From Alphaproteobacteria bacterium (GTDB lineage Bacteria; Pseudomonadota; Alphaproteobacteria; ATCC43930; CGMCC-115725), in NCBI GenBank assembly GCA_030041335.1, contig JASHOB010000059.1, forward strand, positions 1 to 64,000: 64,000 nt of DNA. Reading direction: 5' to 3'. Position 1 is the stretch's first letter; every line of letters starts with the position of its first letter. The notes beneath the pieces are model-generated. The model was not told where the DNA came from, did not search any database, and saw only the letters and a program-made list of their open reading frames with translations. Below, in pieces: positions 1-7,932 of this stretch. The position numbers were made by a program, and so were the translations under genes.

Positions 1-36
1 TGACAGAATACTCTGCCATATAGAGTAATCTGTCAA
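1..36 (-). promoter_or_regulatory. Palindromic operator overlapping a leftward promoter
   Basis: Positions 1-35 form an imperfect palindrome. TGACAGA (1-7) pairs with TCTGTCA (29-35) and TACTCT (9-14) pairs with AGAGTA (22-27), with one mismatch at 8/28. On the minus strand a perfect -35 box TTGACA lies at 36-31, followed 17 bases later by GAGTAT, a passable -10. The palindrome covers the whole promoter, which is the usual layout for a TetR-like or similar dimeric repressor acting on a gene to the left of the window. The palindrome is seen directly; the repressor family and the gene controlled are inference. Confidence 0.5.
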
Positions 37-65
37 TCGGATTAGAGCAAGGCCTTTTCGCCGGG

Positions 66-731
66 TCAGGGGCGACGTGCCAGGTAGACCGAATGCTCGA
101 CGATGCCGCGGCCGCTGGCATCGAGCGCGATCCGCCGCCACCTCATCCCGGCAGCGCCGAGCGCACGCTCGAAGGACGCAGACCGGTCGGCCGACCAGAT
201 GCCGGCGACGCCGTCGGGTACTAGCGCGCGCTTCACCGCCTCCAACCCTTCGCGCCTATAGAGAAATCGGTTCGGGCGGTACATCACGGCATCGGGTCCA
301 TTGTCGGTGTCGAGAAGAACGACGTCGAAGCCGGCGTTCCCGCCGGCAAGCTGATCGGCGACGTTGCCGACACGGACTTCGACACGGCGATCGTCGAGCG
401 GCCGGCAGGCGACATCGGCAAGCGGCCCGCGCACCCAATCAACTACAGCGGCAACGAGCTCGAGGACGACGATGCGGGCATCCGCACCGGCGGCGTCGAG
501 CGTCGCGCGAAGCGTGTAGCCCATGCCCAGGCCGCCAACCAGAATTCGCCGGGGCGCCCGATCCAGTTCGGCGAACGCCAGCGGCGGCAAAGCTTCTTCG
601 GATACCGATGTCCGGGTGGAGATCAGCTCCAGGCCGTTGAAGCGGATCTCGAATTCGCCGCCGCGGCGCCGCAACACCATCGTGTCGCCCTGCGGGGTTG
701 CCGCGCGGTCCAATTCGACCCAACGTTCCAT
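66..731 (-). CDS. Spermidine synthase-like protein (class I methyltransferase fold)
   Basis: The protein has 221 residues when started at the ATG at 731. Upstream codons are open but arginine-rich and unlike a protein. The fold signature is clear: a glycine-rich nucleotide-binding loop GGLGMG near residue 66, an acidic end of strand 2 in VVLELV near 87, and LLDTDNGPD near 134, which matches the aspartate-rich region of spermidine synthases. Such short stand-alone forms, common in alphaproteobacteria, are usually annotated as spermidine synthase. Whether this one makes polyamines is not shown, because no decarboxylated-SAM partner gene (speD) lies nearby. It is divergent from the methyltransferase at 818. 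Confidence 0.75.
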   Translation of the reverse strand: MERWVELDRAATPQGDTMVLRRRGGEFEIRFNGLELISTRTSVSEEALPPLAFAELDRAPRRILVGGLGMGYTLRATLDAAGADARIVVLELVAAVVDWVRGPLADVACRPLDDRRVEVRVGNVADQLAGGNAGFDVVLLDTDNGPDAVMYRPNRFLYRREGLEAVKRALVPDGVAGIWSADRSASFERALGAAGMRWRRIALDASGRGIVEHSVYLARRP

Positions 732-817
732 CGTGCCACCATAGCATGTCGGCAATTGTCGAAACCGGGTTGCCGCGAGCATCATCGTCGGGCACATCCT
801 ATGGGAGTGAGGTAGCG

Positions 818-1432
818 ATGGCCGACGATCCGCGCGTAACCCAATGGAACCAACGCTATGCCGGCGACGCCTATGTATTCGGCGAGGCGCCGAATGCATT
901 CCTGGCGTCGCAGGCCGGGCTGCTGCAGCCCGGCATGACGGCGCTCGCGGTTGGCGATGGCGAAGGGCGCAACGGGGTGTGGCTGGCGAAACAGGGACTC
1001 GACGTCACCGCCGTCGATTTTTCCCCGGTGGCGCTCGTCAAATCGCGCAAGCTCGCGGCCCGCGAGGGCGTCGCCGTCAAGATCGAATGCGCGGACCTGC
1101 TGACCTGGAATTGGGGCCTCGCCCGGTTCGACCTCGTAGTCGTCATCTTCATTCAATTCGGGCCGGTGGAACGCGCGATGTTCTTCAACCGGCTCAAAGC
1201 CGCGCTCAAGCCCGGAGGTCTGGTCATGTTGCAGGCCTACACGCCGAAGCAGCTCGAGTATCGCACCGGCGGCCCGCCTCAGCTCGATCATCTCTATACC
1301 GAAGCGATGCTGCGCGAGCTGTTCCAAGACTACACGATCGTGCAACTGCATGAGCACGAAGACGTGCTGGACGAGGGCAAGCGCCATGTCGGCAGGTCGG
1401 CGCTGATCGATCTGGTCGCGCGCAAACCCTAA
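818..1432 (+). CDS. Class I SAM-dependent methyltransferase, TehB-like
   Basis: This cytosolic protein has 204 residues and starts at ATG 818, preceded by GGGAGTGAGG at 803-812. The N-terminal WNQRY and the loop VGDGEGRNGVWLA near residue 46 are the SAM-binding signature of the TehB/thiopurine-type small-molecule methyltransferases, followed by the acidic TAVDFS segment. The later strands FDLVVVIFIQF and LKPGGLVMLQ complete the Rossmann-like core. The substrate cannot be read from the sequence; TehB relatives methylate tellurite or other small nucleophiles. It converges on rsmB, and the two stop codons overlap at 1429-1432. Confidence 0.8.
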   Translation: MADDPRVTQWNQRYAGDAYVFGEAPNAFLASQAGLLQPGMTALAVGDGEGRNGVWLAKQGLDVTAVDFSPVALVKSRKLAAREGVAVKIECADLLTWNWGLARFDLVVVIFIQFGPVERAMFFNRLKAALKPGGLVMLQAYTPKQLEYRTGGPPQLDHLYTEAMLRELFQDYTIVQLHEHEDVLDEGKRHVGRSALIDLVARKP

Positions 1433-2739
1433 GCGCGCCGCAGTCTCGCAGCGTAGAAACCGTCAAGGCCGCCTTGGTCGGCGAGGTGACACGGCAGGCT
1501 GCGGAGGTCGCCATCGTCGGTGATGCATTGCTTGAGGCCCCCGATCTCGCCTGCCTCGATCGGTCGACGCCGCACCGGTGCGCCGCGCGCCAACAATTGC
1601 TCGACCTGGCGTGGCCCTTCCTCGGCTTCAAGCGAGCAGACGCCATAAATCAGCGTTCCGCCCGGCGCCAGCATTGCGACTGCCGCATCGAGCAGTTGTG
1701 CCTGCAGCGACGTCAGCCGCATCACATCCGCGCCGGTTTTGAGATGAGGAATGTCGGGATGCCGGCGGATGGTGCCGGTCGCGGTGCAGGGCGCGTCGAG
1801 CAGTATCAGCGGCGCCGGCGCCGCAGGCCGCCACACCGTTACGTCGGCGACGAGAGATTCGGTCACAAGCGACAGGCGCGCGAGATTCTCGCGCAGCCGC
1901 CCGATGCGCGACGGCGAGCGATCGACCGCGAGTACGTGCGCGCCGGCGGCGGCGAGCTGCGCGGTTTTTCCGCCGGGAGCGGCGCAAAGATCAAGTATGT
2001 TCTTGCCGCTGACATTGCCGAATAGTCGCACCGGCAAGGCCGCCGCCGCATCCTGAACCCACCACGCGCCGTCGCCATAGCCGGGAAGTTCCGCAACCAG
2101 GCCCACATCGGGGCGGCGCAGCGTGCCAGTCGACAGCATCTGAGCCTCGAGCCGCACCGCCCAATCGGGGACCGCCGCGGCGTCGCGGACGCTGAGATCG
2201 AGCGGCGGATCCTTGACATGTGCTGCGGCAATGGCCCGCGTCAAGGTTTCGCCGTAGGTGGCGCACCAGCTCTGCCATAGCCAGTCGGGCGTATTGAGCC
2301 GCGCCGCATCCTGGACCGCGATCAACCCCTCGCCGACGCGCGCGAGACGGCGCAGCACGCCGTTGACCAAGCCCTTCATTTTCGGATGGCCGACCGCCTC
2401 GACCAGATCCACCGCGGTCGATACGGCGGCATGCGCCGGCGTCCTCAGAAAGGCGAGCTGCGCGACGCCGAGCCGCAAAATGTCGCTCACCGGGCGCGCC
2501 CGCTGTGGCAGCGGCGTGGTCAATGCCTGCGCGATCAGGGCGTCGATCTGACCGAGCCGGCGCAGGGTCGTCGCCACGAGCTGGCGGGCGAAGGCCCGGT
2601 CGCGCGGCTCGAGCAGCGGCAGAGCGCGCTGCCCGGCGAGCGCCTCGTCGAGCGCCTGCCGGCGCGACAGCACCGCCGCCAGCAAATCGAGCGCCACGGC
2701 CCGGGCCGTCGGCCGTGGGCCACTCAAAGGTGCAGACAT
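1429..2739 (-). CDS. rsmB: 16S rRNA (cytosine(967)-C(5))-methyltransferase RsmB
   Basis: This 436-residue protein methylates C967 of 16S rRNA using SAM. Roughly residues 10-140 form the NusB-like RNA-binding domain (RAVALDLL, DRAFARQLV). The C-terminal RsmB/NOP2/Sun domain carries the SAM loop LDLCAAPGGKTAQLA near 248. It also has both cysteines of the family mechanism: Cys318 in LDAPCTATGT and Cys368 in YGVCSLE. The usual motif is DAPCSGTG; here the Ser-Gly is Thr-Ala. I chose the ATG at 2739 because it sits directly before the conserved domain. Length is normal for the family. Confidence 0.93.
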   Translation of the reverse strand: MSAPLSGPRPTARAVALDLLAAVLSRRQALDEALAGQRALPLLEPRDRAFARQLVATTLRRLGQIDALIAQALTTPLPQRARPVSDILRLGVAQLAFLRTPAHAAVSTAVDLVEAVGHPKMKGLVNGVLRRLARVGEGLIAVQDAARLNTPDWLWQSWCATYGETLTRAIAAAHVKDPPLDLSVRDAAAVPDWAVRLEAQMLSTGTLRRPDVGLVAELPGYGDGAWWVQDAAAALPVRLFGNVSGKNILDLCAAPGGKTAQLAAAGAHVLAVDRSPSRIGRLRENLARLSLVTESLVADVTVWRPAAPAPLILLDAPCTATGTIRRHPDIPHLKTGADVMRLTSLQAQLLDAAVAMLAPGGTLIYGVCSLEAEEGPRQVEQLLARGAPVRRRPIEAGEIGGLKQCITDDGDLRSLPCHLADQGGLDGFYAARLRRA

Positions 2740-2840
2740 AGGAAGAAGCTGACACTCACGACCGCGCCGATCAACACTTGGCAAACCGCGCCCGAAGGCT
2801 TCAAATTGCCGACAGCAAGACGAGGGAGCGAGCGCCTTAG

Positions 2841-3542
2841 ATGACCGATTTCAACAATCGCAAGGTGGTCGTAACGGGCGGCTCGGGCGCCCTCGGCACC
2901 GCCGTGGTTGGCGCCTTGCTGGCGCAAGGCGCGACCGTGCACGTGCCGTGGATCTCGCAGGCCGAAGTCGATCGCTTTCCCTATCGCGACCATCGGCAAG
3001 TCACCCTGGTCGAGACTCAATTGGTCGATGAGGTTGCGGTCTCCAGATTCTTTGGCAGTCCCGGCGCGCTATGGGCATCGATCCACATAGCCGGCGGCTT
3101 CGCGATGGCGCCCATAGCCGAGACCGACCGGGCCACTTTCATGGCACAGCTTGAGATAAACCTGATGAGCTGCGTTCTCGCGAGCCGCGCGGCGGTGACC
3201 GCGATGCGCCAGACCGGACAAGGCGGACGGATCGTCAACGTCACCGCGCGGCCGGGGATTGAACCGCGTCATGGCGCGGGCATGACGGCCTATGCTACCA
3301 GCAAGGCCGCAGTGGCTGCTTTTACCCAGGCGCTGGCGGCCGAAGTGATTGGCGACAATATCCTGGTCAACGCCGTGGCGCCCGGCACGCTCGACACGCC
3401 GGCTAACCGCACCGCCATGCCCAAGGCCGATCCGACAAAGTGGGCGAGCCCCGACGACGTTGCGGCGACCATCCTTTATCTCGCTTCGCCCGACAATCGC
3501 GTCACCAGCGGCGGCATCGTTCCGGTATACGGACGGAGCTGA
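2841..3542 (+). CDS. SDR-family oxidoreductase, dihydropteridine reductase-like nucleotide motif
   Basis: The 233-residue protein has the SDR Rossmann fold. The cofactor loop is TGGSGALG near residue 13 rather than the classical TGxxxGxG, a form seen in dihydropteridine reductase-like SDRs. The active site YATSK is present near 154-158. The usual catalytic serine 13 residues before the tyrosine is not evident: the strand reads VNVTARPG, with alanine where serine is expected. It lies 6 bp upstream of the acyl-CoA synthetase gene, so the two are probably one operon and may act on the same acid. The substrate is unknown. Confidence 0.8.
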   Translation: MTDFNNRKVVVTGGSGALGTAVVGALLAQGATVHVPWISQAEVDRFPYRDHRQVTLVETQLVDEVAVSRFFGSPGALWASIHIAGGFAMAPIAETDRATFMAQLEINLMSCVLASRAAVTAMRQTGQGGRIVNVTARPGIEPRHGAGMTAYATSKAAVAAFTQALAAEVIGDNILVNAVAPGTLDTPANRTAMPKADPTKWASPDDVAATILYLASPDNRVTSGGIVPVYGRS

Positions 3543-3548
3543 AACCAC

Positions 3549-5654
3549 ATGAGTATCGACATCAGCCGTCTCTTGCGGCCGCGTTCGATCGCGGTGGTCG
3601 GGGTATCGGAGCGCCCCGGTAGCCCAGGCGCCAATATTCTCGGCAGCCTTGCCAACTACGATTACGCCGGCGCCACGCATCTGGTCAGCCGCGGCCGCAC
3701 CGAGGTCCTGGGCCGCCCATGTTACCCGACCATTGAGGAAATGCCCGAAGGGCTCGATCTTGCCGTTCTGTGCCTGCCGCGCGCCGGCACGGTTGAAGCG
3801 CTGGCGGCGTGTGCCCGGCGCCGGGTTGGCGCCGCCATCGTTTTTGCCTCGGGCTTTGCCGAGCAGGACGCCGCCGGCCGCGCCGAACAGGATGAGCTGC
3901 GCCGGATCGCAATCACGCACGATATCGCGCTGCTTGGACCGAATTGCCTCGGCATTCAGAACCCGGGCGACGGGATTTCTCTGGGCCTCGGCCTGGCGCC
4001 GCGCCTCACCGGCGAATTGGCCAAGGCAAAACCGATGGTGGCAATCGTCTCGCAAAGCGGCGGCATGGGGGTGGCTCTCGGCTCGGCGCTGCGGCTGCGC
4101 GGTTTCGCCGCGACCTACATTGTCTCAACCGGCAACGAGGCGGCACTTGGCCTTGAGGAAGTGATCGCCGACGCGATCGACGAACCCGAGGTGAAAATCG
4201 TCGCGCTTCTCGCGGAGCAATTTCGCAAGCCGCAGCGATTCCTCGAGCTGGCACGGCGTGCGCGCGGTGTCGGCAAGCCGATCGTTCTCATGCATCCTGG
4301 CGCCAGCGTCAAAGCGCGCGAAGCGGCGGCGAGCCACACCGGGGCGCTCGCCGGCAATCACGCCATGATGCGCGCGCTCGTGCAACATGAGGCGGTGCTG
4401 CTGGTCGAATCCTTCGATGAGTGGGTCGATGTCACGACGCTGCTCTGTCATTACCCGACGCCGCCCAAAGGCGGGCTCGGCGTCATCACGAATTCGGGCG
4501 CATTCCGCGGCATTGCCTTTGACCTCTGTGACGAACTCGGAATTGCCTTGCCGCCTCTGTCGCCGACAACGCAAACCGCGCTGCGCCGGGTGCTGCCGCC
4601 GTTCGCTCATCCGACCAATCCGCTCGACGTCACCGCGCAGACCGCGTTCCAACAGGATATCGTGGGGCTCGGCGTGAAGCCGCTGATTGATGATCCGGCG
4701 ATCGGCAGCCTGGTGGTGGCGATGGTCGGTGCCGCCGGTCCGATGCCCTTGGAGAACGCGCGCCATGCGATCGCCCCGATCCGGGCCGCCGGCAAGCCCG
4801 CGATCTACGCCATCTTCGCCGCTGGCTCAACCCTGCCGCCTGAGCTGGAGCCGATGCTTCGCGCAGCCGACATCCCGTTTCAGCGGTCGCCCGAAGCCGC
4901 GGTGCGGGCCATGGCCCGCCTAACCGCCTATGGTCAGGCGCTGTCGACAGCTGAGCGGCGCGTGCGCGAAGCGCCCGACGCGCCGCCGCTGCCGGCAGGC
5001 GGCCGGCTCATCGAGTATCGCGGCAAGGAGTGGTTGGCAGCCGCCGGTATTCCAACCCCGGCCGGCGCGCTCGCCCGCGACCTGGCCGAGGCGCGGCGCG
5101 TAGCCGGGCAAATCGGGTATCCGCTCGTGCTAAAGGCGCAGGCGGCGAACCTTAGCCACAAAAGCGAGGCTCAAGGCATCGTGCTCAACATTGGCGACGA
5201 TGCAGCGCTCGCCGCCGGCTGGAAACGGCTCCACACCAATCTGGCAAGGACGGCGCCCGATCTCGCGCTCGACGGCGTGTTGGTCGAACGAATGGCCGGG
5301 CACGGGGTCGAAATGGCTGTCGGCGCGCGCCGCGACCAGCAATGGGGATCAGCACTGATGGTCGGTCTCGGAGGCATCTGGATCGAGACGCTGAACGACG
5401 TGCGGCTGATGCCGGCCGACCTCGACGAAGTCGCCATTGTGGCGGAAATCGGCAAGTTGCGGGGCGCCAAGCTGCTGCGCGGCGCGCGCGGTGCCGAACC
5501 TGCCGACATCCCGGCACTGGCACAGGCGGTCGCGCGGATCGGTGCACTGATCCGCGCCACTCCCGCAGTCCAGGAAATCGACGTCAACCCTTTGCTGGTT
5601 TATGGCGTCGGGCGCGGCGTGCTCGCCCTCGATGCTCTGATTGTGACGGCGTAA
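3549..5654 (+). CDS. Acetate--CoA ligase (ADP-forming)-type acyl-CoA synthetase, fused alpha and beta chains
   Basis: This cytosolic 701-residue protein has the standard fused order. The CoA-binding Rossmann domain (about 1-130) begins with LLRPRSIAVVGVSERPGS. Succinyl-CoA-ligase-like domains (about 145-460) follow, with SQSGGMG near 168 and the phosphohistidine region ASHTGALAG near 262. The ATP-grasp domain (about 480-701) includes the lysine in GYPLVLKAQ and ends in VQEIDVNPLL. The family reversibly converts an acid, CoA and ATP to acyl-CoA, ADP and phosphate; substrates vary widely (acetate, pimelate, aryl acids). It is co-directional with the SDR at 2841. The substrate cannot be assigned. 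Confidence 0.88.
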   Translation: MSIDISRLLRPRSIAVVGVSERPGSPGANILGSLANYDYAGATHLVSRGRTEVLGRPCYPTIEEMPEGLDLAVLCLPRAGTVEALAACARRRVGAAIVFASGFAEQDAAGRAEQDELRRIAITHDIALLGPNCLGIQNPGDGISLGLGLAPRLTGELAKAKPMVAIVSQSGGMGVALGSALRLRGFAATYIVSTGNEAALGLEEVIADAIDEPEVKIVALLAEQFRKPQRFLELARRARGVGKPIVLMHPGASVKAREAAASHTGALAGNHAMMRALVQHEAVLLVESFDEWVDVTTLLCHYPTPPKGGLGVITNSGAFRGIAFDLCDELGIALPPLSPTTQTALRRVLPPFAHPTNPLDVTAQTAFQQDIVGLGVKPLIDDPAIGSLVVAMVGAAGPMPLENARHAIAPIRAAGKPAIYAIFAAGSTLPPELEPMLRAADIPFQRSPEAAVRAMARLTAYGQALSTAERRVREAPDAPPLPAGGRLIEYRGKEWLAAAGIPTPAGALARDLAEARRVAGQIGYPLVLKAQAANLSHKSEAQGIVLNIGDDAALAAGWKRLHTNLARTAPDLALDGVLVERMAGHGVEMAVGARRDQQWGSALMVGLGGIWIETLNDVRLMPADLDEVAIVAEIGKLRGAKLLRGARGAEPADIPALAQAVARIGALIRATPAVQEIDVNPLLVYGVGRGVLALDALIVTA

Positions 5655-5714
5655 ATGCCGGGCCGCTTGGCCCCTCTTACGCTCGCTCAGGGCGCCCATC
5701 CTGCGCCGACGACA

Positions 5715-6482
5715 TCATGATTGCTTCGCGCAGGTCGGGCAGTCGGGATCGCGCGGTATTTTGATGTTGTGGAAGCCGGCACGCAGCGCGTCATACATCA
5801 AGAGCGTGCCGGAGAGGCTGTCGCCAATGTCGAGCAACTCCTTCAGCACCTCGGTGGCCTGAAGCGTGCCCATCACGCCGGCGACCGCGCCCAAGATGCC
5901 GGCGGTCTCGCAGCGCGGTACCGCGTCCGACGGCGGCGGCTCACGGAACAGGCACCGGTAACACGGGTGCGGCGGTCCGCGATAGGCCTTGAAGGTCGAA
6001 AGTTGGCCGTCGAACGGCGACAGCGCCGCGGCGATCAGCGTTCGGCGCATCGCGTAGCACGTGTCGTTGAGCAGATAACGCGTGGCAAAATTGTCGCTGC
6101 CGTCCGCGACCAGGTCGTAACCGGCGACGAGATCGGAAACATTGGTTGCGTCCAGTCGCGACGCGTGGGTTTCGACGTGGACGTCGGGATTGATCGCTGC
6201 CACCGTGGTGCGCGCGCTCTCTACCTTCAGCACGCCGATGGCATCGCTCGCGTGTACGACCTGCCGCTGCAAATTGGAGAGATCGACCGTGTCGTCATCG
6301 ACGATGCCTAGGGTGCCAACGCCCGCTGCCGCGAGATAGAGCAAGAGCGGCGAGCCGAGGCCGCCGGCACCGACAACCAGCACGCGCGACGCGAGCAGCT
6401 TCTCCTGCCCCTCCTCACCGACCTCATCGAGGATCAAATGGCGGGCGTAGCGGTGGAACTGGGTTTCGCTGAGTTCGCTCAT
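5715..6482 (-). CDS. ThiF/MoeB/HesA-family adenylyltransferase
   Basis: The 255-residue protein starts at ATG 6482, preceded on its strand by GGAGAGA. It carries the E1-like ATP-binding core: FHRYARHLIL at residues 9-18, VVGAGGLGSP near 36 and the arginine finger segment NLQRQ near 71. Two zinc-binding CxxC pairs are present, CYRC in the middle and CPTC near the C-terminus. Such proteins adenylate the C-terminal glycine of a small sulfur-carrier protein (MoaD or ThiS) for molybdopterin or thiamine synthesis. There is no rhodanese domain, so it is the short MoeB/ThiF type. It is downstream of cysK on the same strand. The partner carrier is not in the window. Confidence 0.85.
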   Translation of the reverse strand: MSELSETQFHRYARHLILDEVGEEGQEKLLASRVLVVGAGGLGSPLLLYLAAAGVGTLGIVDDDTVDLSNLQRQVVHASDAIGVLKVESARTTVAAINPDVHVETHASRLDATNVSDLVAGYDLVADGSDNFATRYLLNDTCYAMRRTLIAAALSPFDGQLSTFKAYRGPPHPCYRCLFREPPPSDAVPRCETAGILGAVAGVMGTLQATEVLKELLDIGDSLSGTLLMYDALRAGFHNIKIPRDPDCPTCAKQS

Positions 6483-6743
6483 CAGATGTATCTCTCCGCG
6501 GAAACCGCCCCGTCGACCGCGGTGGGGAGCGCGCATCGGCTATTGTCAGGGCCGTTCGCGCCTCGGATTTCGACCTTTGGCGATAACGCCACCGGGATCT
6601 TTGCAATGGTTCCGCAGTTTCGCTCCGCGAGCCGGCCCAAAGCCGAGAAGGAACCGCGAATAAGGGGTTTGCGCAATCTCAGTCTCCGGGTCAGAACGTC
6701 GACCTCCCGCTGGGGAAATCCTCGCCGTTCGCGGGGCAAGACG

Positions 6744-7733
6744 TTACAGCCCCTCGAACAATGGCGTCGAGAGATAGCGCTCGGCGGAATCGGGCAGGAC
6801 CGGGACGATGGTCTTGCCCGCCATGCCGGACCGTGCACCCAGCTCCAGTGCCGCCGCCACCGAGGCTCCGGACGAAATGCCGACCGGCATGCCCTCGACC
6901 CGCGCCAACTCGCGCGAGTACAGGAATGCATTATCGTTGGAAATGCGCAGCACCTCGTCGATCAGCTTGGTGTCGAGGATCGCCGGAATAAAACCTGCGC
7001 CGATGCCCTGAATTTTGTGCGGCCCGGGCGGGCCGCCAGACAAGACGGCGCTATCCTCGGGTTCGACCGCGATAATCCTCACGCTCGGCTTCCGCTGCTT
7101 CAGCACGGCGCCGACGCCCGTCAGTGTGCCGCCGGTACCGACTGGACTAACGAAATAGTCGACGCTGCCGGCCGTATCGCGCCAGATCTCCTCGGCGGTG
7201 GTTCGGCGATGGACTTCGGGATTGGCGGGGTTCTCGAACTGGTGCAGCATGATCGCATCGGGCAGCGCGGCGACCAGCGCCTCGGCGCGCTCGATCGCGC
7301 CGTGCATGCCGCGCGCGGCAGGCGTGAGCTCCAGCTCGGCGCCGAGGATCAGCAACATCTTGCGTCGCTCGAGCGACATCGAGTCGGGCATGGTTAGGAT
7401 CAGACGATAACCCTTGGCCGCCGCGACGAACGCGAGCGCAATGCCGGTGTTGCCCGACGTCGGCTCGACCAGGACGGTGCGGCCGGCCTTGATGCGGCCT
7501 TCGCGCTCCGCCGCCGCGACCATGGCGAGGCCGATGCGGTCCTTCACCGAGGCGAGCGGGTTGAAAAATTCGCACTTGCCGAGAATCTCCGCCTTGACAT
7601 GGTGCGCAGCCGCGATGCGCGACAAGCGCACGAGCGGCGTCGCCCCGATGGTGTCGGTGATCGAGTCATAGACCCGGCCGCGAAACTCGGGCGTGGCGGC
7701 AGGCGTGGTCGCGGACTTGGGGATGTCGGGCAT
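6744..7733 (-). CDS. cysK: Cysteine synthase A (O-acetylserine sulfhydrylase)
   Basis: This 329-residue PLP enzyme makes cysteine from O-acetylserine and sulfide. Key features are GATPLVRL near 30, the PLP lysine Lys64 in [11 protein letters not shown], the substrate loop TSGNTG at 92-97 and the phosphate-binding GTGGT near 198. It is closer to CysK/CysM than to cystathionine beta-synthase, because no CBS domains follow. Length is typical. The gene is followed 261 bp downstream by the ThiF/MoeB-type gene, which may connect cysteine sulfur to sulfur-carrier chemistry. It is divergent from the FAD oxidoreductase at 7933. Confidence 0.92.
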   Translation of the reverse strand: MPDIPKSATTPAATPEFRGRVYDSITDTIGATPLVRLSRIAAAHHVKAEILGKCEFFNPLASVKDRIGLAMVAAAEREGRIKAGRTVLVEPTSGNTGIALAFVAAAKGYRLILTMPDSMSLERRKMLLILGAELELTPAARGMHGAIERAEALVAALPDAIMLHQFENPANPEVHRRTTAEEIWRDTAGSVDYFVSPVGTGGTLTGVGAVLKQRKPSVRIIAVEPEDSAVLSGGPPGPHKIQGIGAGFIPAILDTKLIDEVLRISNDNAFLYSRELARVEGMPVGISSGASVAAALELGARSGMAGKTIVPVLPDSAERYLSTPLFEGL

Positions 7734-7932
7734 GGCGGCTTTCCATGCAGGTTATATGGGCAGCGATGATTGTAGGTCTATTCGAGCCGGGTGGTCGAGG
7801 CACGGAAATTTCGCGGTTCGTCGCCACGGCAACGCGCGATGCCCGGGGCAAACAAAGCACCCGCCTTGAGGATATTGCGACCGGCGAGTAAGACTATCGG
7901 TGACGAAAACGGTGGGGCGCGGGAGCGGGAAG

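Noticed and set aside
5655-5700. A short GGGCC/GGCCC hairpin after the acyl-CoA synthetase
   Set aside because: The stem is only 5 bp and the T-run is poor, so it is not a convincing terminator.
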